Positions 61,333-64,000 of a stretch of 64,000 nt of DNA are shown here, in pieces. The stretch's first letter is position 1, and each line of letters opens with the position of its first letter. Below the pieces are notes generated by a model. It was not told the origin of the DNA. It saw only the letters and a program-made list of their open reading frames with translations, and ran no database searches. The position numbers and the translations under genes are program-made. Source of the stretch: CAVUAN01 sp963739435 (GTDB lineage: Bacteria; Acidobacteriota; Thermoanaerobaculia; UBA5066; Gp7-AA6); contig CAVUAN010000024.1 in assembly GCA_963739435.1 (NCBI GenBank), positions 62,001 to 126,000 of the forward strand. Direction: 5' to 3'.

Positions 61333-61571
61333 AGCGTCTCGCGCGGCTCAGCCGCCCCGGACCCTTCCTGAGGCCGCCCCGGCGTCGGGCCGCCTCCCTC
61401 GGAGGCACGCTCGGGTCTGGAGGCGCAGAGATAACTGTGGACCCTCGCTTGTCGCTCGGTCGCAGTCTTACCGGGACACAAGAGACTGCGTACCTTGCTC
61501 CCTCGCTAGAATCCTCCTCCGGGAGGCGACCCGCCGCCGGGGCTCGCATCGAGGCGATTGCCACTGTAAGA
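61333..61571. other. Intergenic region after tatC, nothing recognised
   Basis: This is the left part of the only gap above 300 nt in the window (61333-61764). It is GC-rich with small inverted repeats but shows no coding signal, tRNA or recognisable promoter. The rest of the gap is structured element B. Confidence 0.5.
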
Positions 61572-61754
61572 GCCCCGGAACGGCGGGGCTGCCCTGCGGG
61601 ACCGTCGAAACCGGGTTGGTGTGCAAGGACGGGTCGGGCGAAGGCCACGAGGGGTTCTTGCACCGGTTTCGTTCGAGCGGCCGCCAGGAAGAATCCAACT
61701 GCTGCCCGACTGAGCGGCCGCGTGTCCCGCAGGGCAGTCCCGCCGTTCCGGGGC
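61572..61754. ncRNA. Structured repeat element, copy B
   Basis: A 183-nt element lies in the convergent gap between tatC and kdsC. The outer arms (61572-61601 and 61725-61754) pair over 30 nt with one mismatch. Inside are GACCGTCGAAACCGGGTTGG and CCGGTTTCG, as in copy A, and a GCGGCCGCC/GCGGCCGC pair. Arm sequence differs from copy A while pairing is kept, the pattern expected under selection for structure. Confidence 0.55.
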
Positions 61755-61764
61755 GGCTAGCTCG

Positions 61765-62283
61765 CTAGGGCCTCGACTTCGACCGTTCGATGAGCTTGTT
61801 GTAGCGGAGGATGTGCTCGATGAACTCGCGGACGGCGCCGCGGCCGCCGTCGCACTTCAGGATGACTTGAGCAGCCTTGCGGGCCGGAGGGGCGGCGTCC
61901 GCGGGACAGGCGGAAAAGCCGGCCACTGTCAGCATCGGGACGTCCGGCTCGTCGTCGCCTAAGGCAGCGGTCTCCCTCGGGGCAAGGCCCCAGCGCTGGC
62001 AGAGCTCGACGTAGACCTTCGCCTTGTCCGCGACGCCCTGGTGGCATTCGACGACGCCGAGCTCGCTGGCCCGCTGATCGGTCGCCTTCGACGTGCGCCC
62101 CGAGATCCACGCCACGCGCAGGCCGGCCGCGATGGCCGTCTTGATGCCGTGGCCGTCCTTGGTGTCGAAGACCTTGAACTCGCGGCCCTGGTCGTCCATG
62201 TAGACGCGGCCGTCGGTCAGGACGCCGTCCACGTCGAAGAACAGGGCCTTGATCTTTGGCGCTCCTTTGCGGCGCGAGCTCAA
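61765..62283 (-). CDS. kdsC: 3-deoxy-manno-octulosonate-8-phosphatase
   Basis: This 172-residue HAD phosphatase has the nucleophile motif FFDVDGVLTDGRVYMDDQG, then VAWISGRTSKATDQRASELG and ALGDDEPDVPML. It hydrolyses KDO-8-phosphate. Length and lack of a cap domain match KdsC. It follows kdsD with a 4-nt overlap (ATGA), forming one operon. Confidence 0.94.
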   Translation of the reverse strand: MSSRRKGAPKIKALFFDVDGVLTDGRVYMDDQGREFKVFDTKDGHGIKTAIAAGLRVAWISGRTSKATDQRASELGVVECHQGVADKAKVYVELCQRWGLAPRETAALGDDEPDVPMLTVAGFSACPADAAPPARKAAQVILKCDGGRGAVREFIEHILRYNKLIERSKSRP

Positions 62284-63236
62284 TGAATCCCCGCCGAGAG
62301 CAAGTCGTGCATGTGGAGGGCCCCCGACAGGCGGCCCTGGGCATCGACCACGAACAATGAGGTGATCTTTGCGGATTCCATCCGCTCGAGCGCGGCCGAC
62401 GCAAACTCCTCGCCGTCAATCGTCCTCGGGGCCGCGTGCAGGCAGCGGCCGGCAGCTTTCCCGAGAAGGCCGGGGTCCTTCTCGAGGAGGCGCCGCAGGT
62501 CTCCGTCCGAGATGACCCCCAGCAGCTTGCCCGCTCCGTCCACCACCGCCGTGATGCCCATCATCTTGCGCGACATCTCGTGAATCGCCTCGGTCATCAG
62601 TGTTTCGGTCGTCACACGCGGGACGCGCTCGCCCGTGCGCATGAGGTCTTGAACCTTCAGGAACCGGCGCCCGAGGCTGCCGCCCGGATGGAGCGCCGCA
62701 AAATCGGCTTCGCGGAAGCCGCGCTTCTCGGCAATCGAGAGCGCCAGGGCGTCTCCGAGGGCGAGCATGGCCGTCGTCGAGGCGGTGGGCGCCAGGTTCA
62801 GCGGGCAAGCCTCCCGCGAGATCGCAACGAGGAGCGTGACGTCGGACGCTCGAGCGACCGCTGAGTCCGGCGTTCCCGTCAGAGCAATTGTCCGAACCGA
62901 GTGCTTGCGCGCGAACTCGCACAGGCGCACGACCTCGGCCGTCTCACCGGAGTGCGACAGGGCGAGCAGCACGTCGCCTGGCAGGAGCATGCCGAGGTTG
63001 CCGTGGCCGGCCTCCCCGGCATGCAGGAAGTAAGCCGGCGTGCCGGTCGATGCGAGTGTCGCCGCGATCTTCTCCGCCACCAGCCCGGATTTCCCGATGC
63101 CGGTTACGCAGATGCGTCCCGTCGAGGATTCGATCGCCTCGGCGGCCCGCACGAAGTCCTCCCCCAGCCGGCCGATCTGCTCCCGGATGGCGTCCGCTTC
63201 GATCTCGAGGACCCTCTTCGCCGAATCGAGAATCAC
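62280..63236 (-). CDS. kdsD: Arabinose-5-phosphate isomerase
   Basis: The 318-residue protein has a SIS domain (VTGIGKSGLVAEKIAATLAS, HAGEAGHGNLGML, LSHSGETAEV) followed by two CBS domains (about 200-318). It makes arabinose-5-phosphate for KDO synthesis. The CBS pair could bind a regulatory ligand. kdsC follows with overlap. It is the standard-length KdsD/KpsF. Confidence 0.94.
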   Translation of the reverse strand: MILDSAKRVLEIEADAIREQIGRLGEDFVRAAEAIESSTGRICVTGIGKSGLVAEKIAATLASTGTPAYFLHAGEAGHGNLGMLLPGDVLLALSHSGETAEVVRLCEFARKHSVRTIALTGTPDSAVARASDVTLLVAISREACPLNLAPTASTTAMLALGDALALSIAEKRGFREADFAALHPGGSLGRRFLKVQDLMRTGERVPRVTTETLMTEAIHEMSRKMMGITAVVDGAGKLLGVISDGDLRRLLEKDPGLLGKAAGRCLHAAPRTIDGEEFASAALERMESAKITSLFVVDAQGRLSGALHMHDLLSAGIH

Positions 63237-63267
63237 CCGGCCATCTTATCCGGGGATTGGCGTGGAG

Positions 63268-64000
63268 CTACCGCGACAGGACCTCTTCGAAAAAGGCGAG
63301 GGCCCGGGGGTCCTTCGACTGGCCGAGCCAGAACATGGCTTTCTTGCGGACTTCCGCGTTGCGGTTCGTACGGGCGACGTGGATCAACTCGGGCACTCCT
63401 TCGCCGTCGGGCATCTGGGTCAGGGCAAAGACGGCCTTTGTCTTCACCTCGGTGTCGGGGTCGTCCAGGATCGCGTTCTCGATCGCCGCGGCCGCCTGAC
63501 TTCCCGCCCTCTGCGCGACCCAGAAAAGAGCCTGGCTGCGCACCCGCGGCGACGGGTCGCGTTTCGCCAACGTGAGGAGAGCCGAGACAGCCGACGCCCC
63601 CGCGTGGTGAGCTATCGCGGCAATCGCGGAGTTGACAGGGCTACCTTCGCCTGCGCCCGACGCCTGCGATCTCGCGAGAGATTCGAGCCAGGCCACGCTC
63701 GCCTCTACGGAGACGCTCGTGATCCAGACGACCGGCATGCCGCCGGCGTCGATGGCGCAGTCCGCCGAGAGGACGCGGACCTTCCGGACGCCTCCCGACT
63801 CGGCGCGCAGGAGCACGCGTATCTCCGGCGCTGTCTCCAGAGGGACGGGCCGGTCGGAACGGTCTCCGACGCGATCCGCCGACGCGGTCCCGCTCCGTTC
63901 GAGCCGGCATTGGCCGCAGCAGCCATCACTGCCATCCCAGGATCCCCTCGAGTCCCAACAGCACATCTGATGCCGGCCGTCGGCCGCAGCAACGGACCAG
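63268..64000 (-). CDS. HEAT-repeat protein, C-terminal part
   Basis: The reading frame is open to the right edge of the window, so the N-terminus is missing. The visible part starts with a Cys-rich segment (CCWDSRGSWDGSDGCCGQCR), an Ala-rich region, then at least three HEAT-like helical pairs (SPRVRSQALFWVAQRAG, DTEVKTKAVFALTQMPDGEG, NAEVRKKAMFWLGQSKD). Such repeats bind other proteins. The segment before the repeats might hold a metal. Function and partner are unknown. Confidence 0.72.
   Translation of the reverse strand, partial: WSVAAADGRHQMCCWDSRGSWDGSDGCCGQCRLERSGTASADRVGDRSDRPVPLETAPEIRVLLRAESGGVRKVRVLSADCAIDAGGMPVVWITSVSVEASVAWLESLARSQASGAGEGSPVNSAIAAIAHHAGASAVSALLTLAKRDPSPRVRSQALFWVAQRAGSQAAAAIENAILDDPDTEVKTKAVFALTQMPDGEGVPELIHVARTNRNAEVRKKAMFWLGQSKDPRALAFFEEVLSR

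Overview
This 64 kb window is GC-rich, densely packed bacterial chromosome. Gene content points to a Gram-negative bacterium: a nearly complete KDO route (kdsB, kdsA, kdsC, kdsD), LolA-like and beta-barrel-like proteins, and Tat export. An ETF couple sits next to a membrane ETF:menaquinone oxidoreductase-like protein. Together with an undivided type II fatty-acid cluster this fits Acidobacteriota (perhaps the Thermoanaerobaculia); that placement is inference from gene content, not from a marker tree. No phage, CRISPR array, rRNA or intact transposase was seen. Six otherwise well-conserved genes are each broken by one or more frameshifts, which looks more like residual indels in the assembly than gene decay.

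Layout. 1-5.1 kb (minus): the start of an RRM protein, a lipoprotein, and a tight four-gene operon (hotdog-fold protein, asparagine-synthetase-like protein, radical SAM enzyme, halogenase-like flavoenzyme) that looks like an uncharacterised small-molecule pathway. 5.2-8.2 kb: TPR protein, di-haem peroxidase, YceI and a membrane protein. 8.3-17.6 kb: the most unusual region, a peptide secretion and possibly maturation island. 17.6-23.5 kb: STAS-like protein, tRNA-Gly, zinc-ribbon protein, YraN, EMO-like oxidoreductase, EtfA, EtfB. 23.5-30.6 kb (minus): fabF-acpP-fabG-(beta-lactamase-fold lipoprotein)-fabD-fabH-plsX-rpmF-yceD. 30.6-35.4 kb (plus): three glycosyltransferases and a polyprenyl-phosphate glycosylphosphotransferase. 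35.4-42 kb (minus): transglutaminase, DUF58, MoxR, ManC, MurB, PgpA. 42-55.4 kb (mostly plus): RecA, a large outer-membrane-like protein, TusA, PurH, LolA-like, YajQ, polyprenyl synthase, TPR, KdsB, PyrG, KdsA, a flippase-like membrane protein. 55.4-64 kb: ECF sigma factor, FecR-domain protein, kelch protein, S41 protease, TatA/TatC, KdsC, KdsD, HEAT-repeat protein.

The island at 8.3-17.6 kb joins six tandem small basic peptides (16407-17580), plus a seventh, divergent one (9405-9587), all with a conserved leader ending in a double-glycine-type site. Beside them lie a C39-peptidase ABC exporter carrying two cyclic-nucleotide-binding domains, a HlyD-type adaptor, a PpiC-type isomerase, a sigma-54 activator without a receiver domain, and a cysteine-rich protein whose C-terminus resembles PqqD. 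A sigma-54 type -24/-12 element lies just upstream of the tandem peptide array and another just upstream of the divergent peptide. The simplest model is that the activator switches on the peptides, the C39 domain removes their leaders, and ABC plus HlyD exports the short basic products. The cysteine-rich protein may modify or recognise them.

Non-coding DNA also holds repeated structures: two 182-183 nt elements with compensating stem differences (58307-58488, 61572-61754), octamer and heptamer inverted-repeat hairpins, a MITE-like element at 48600-48836, and a TGTCAT..CCGAG repeat at 21591-21690.
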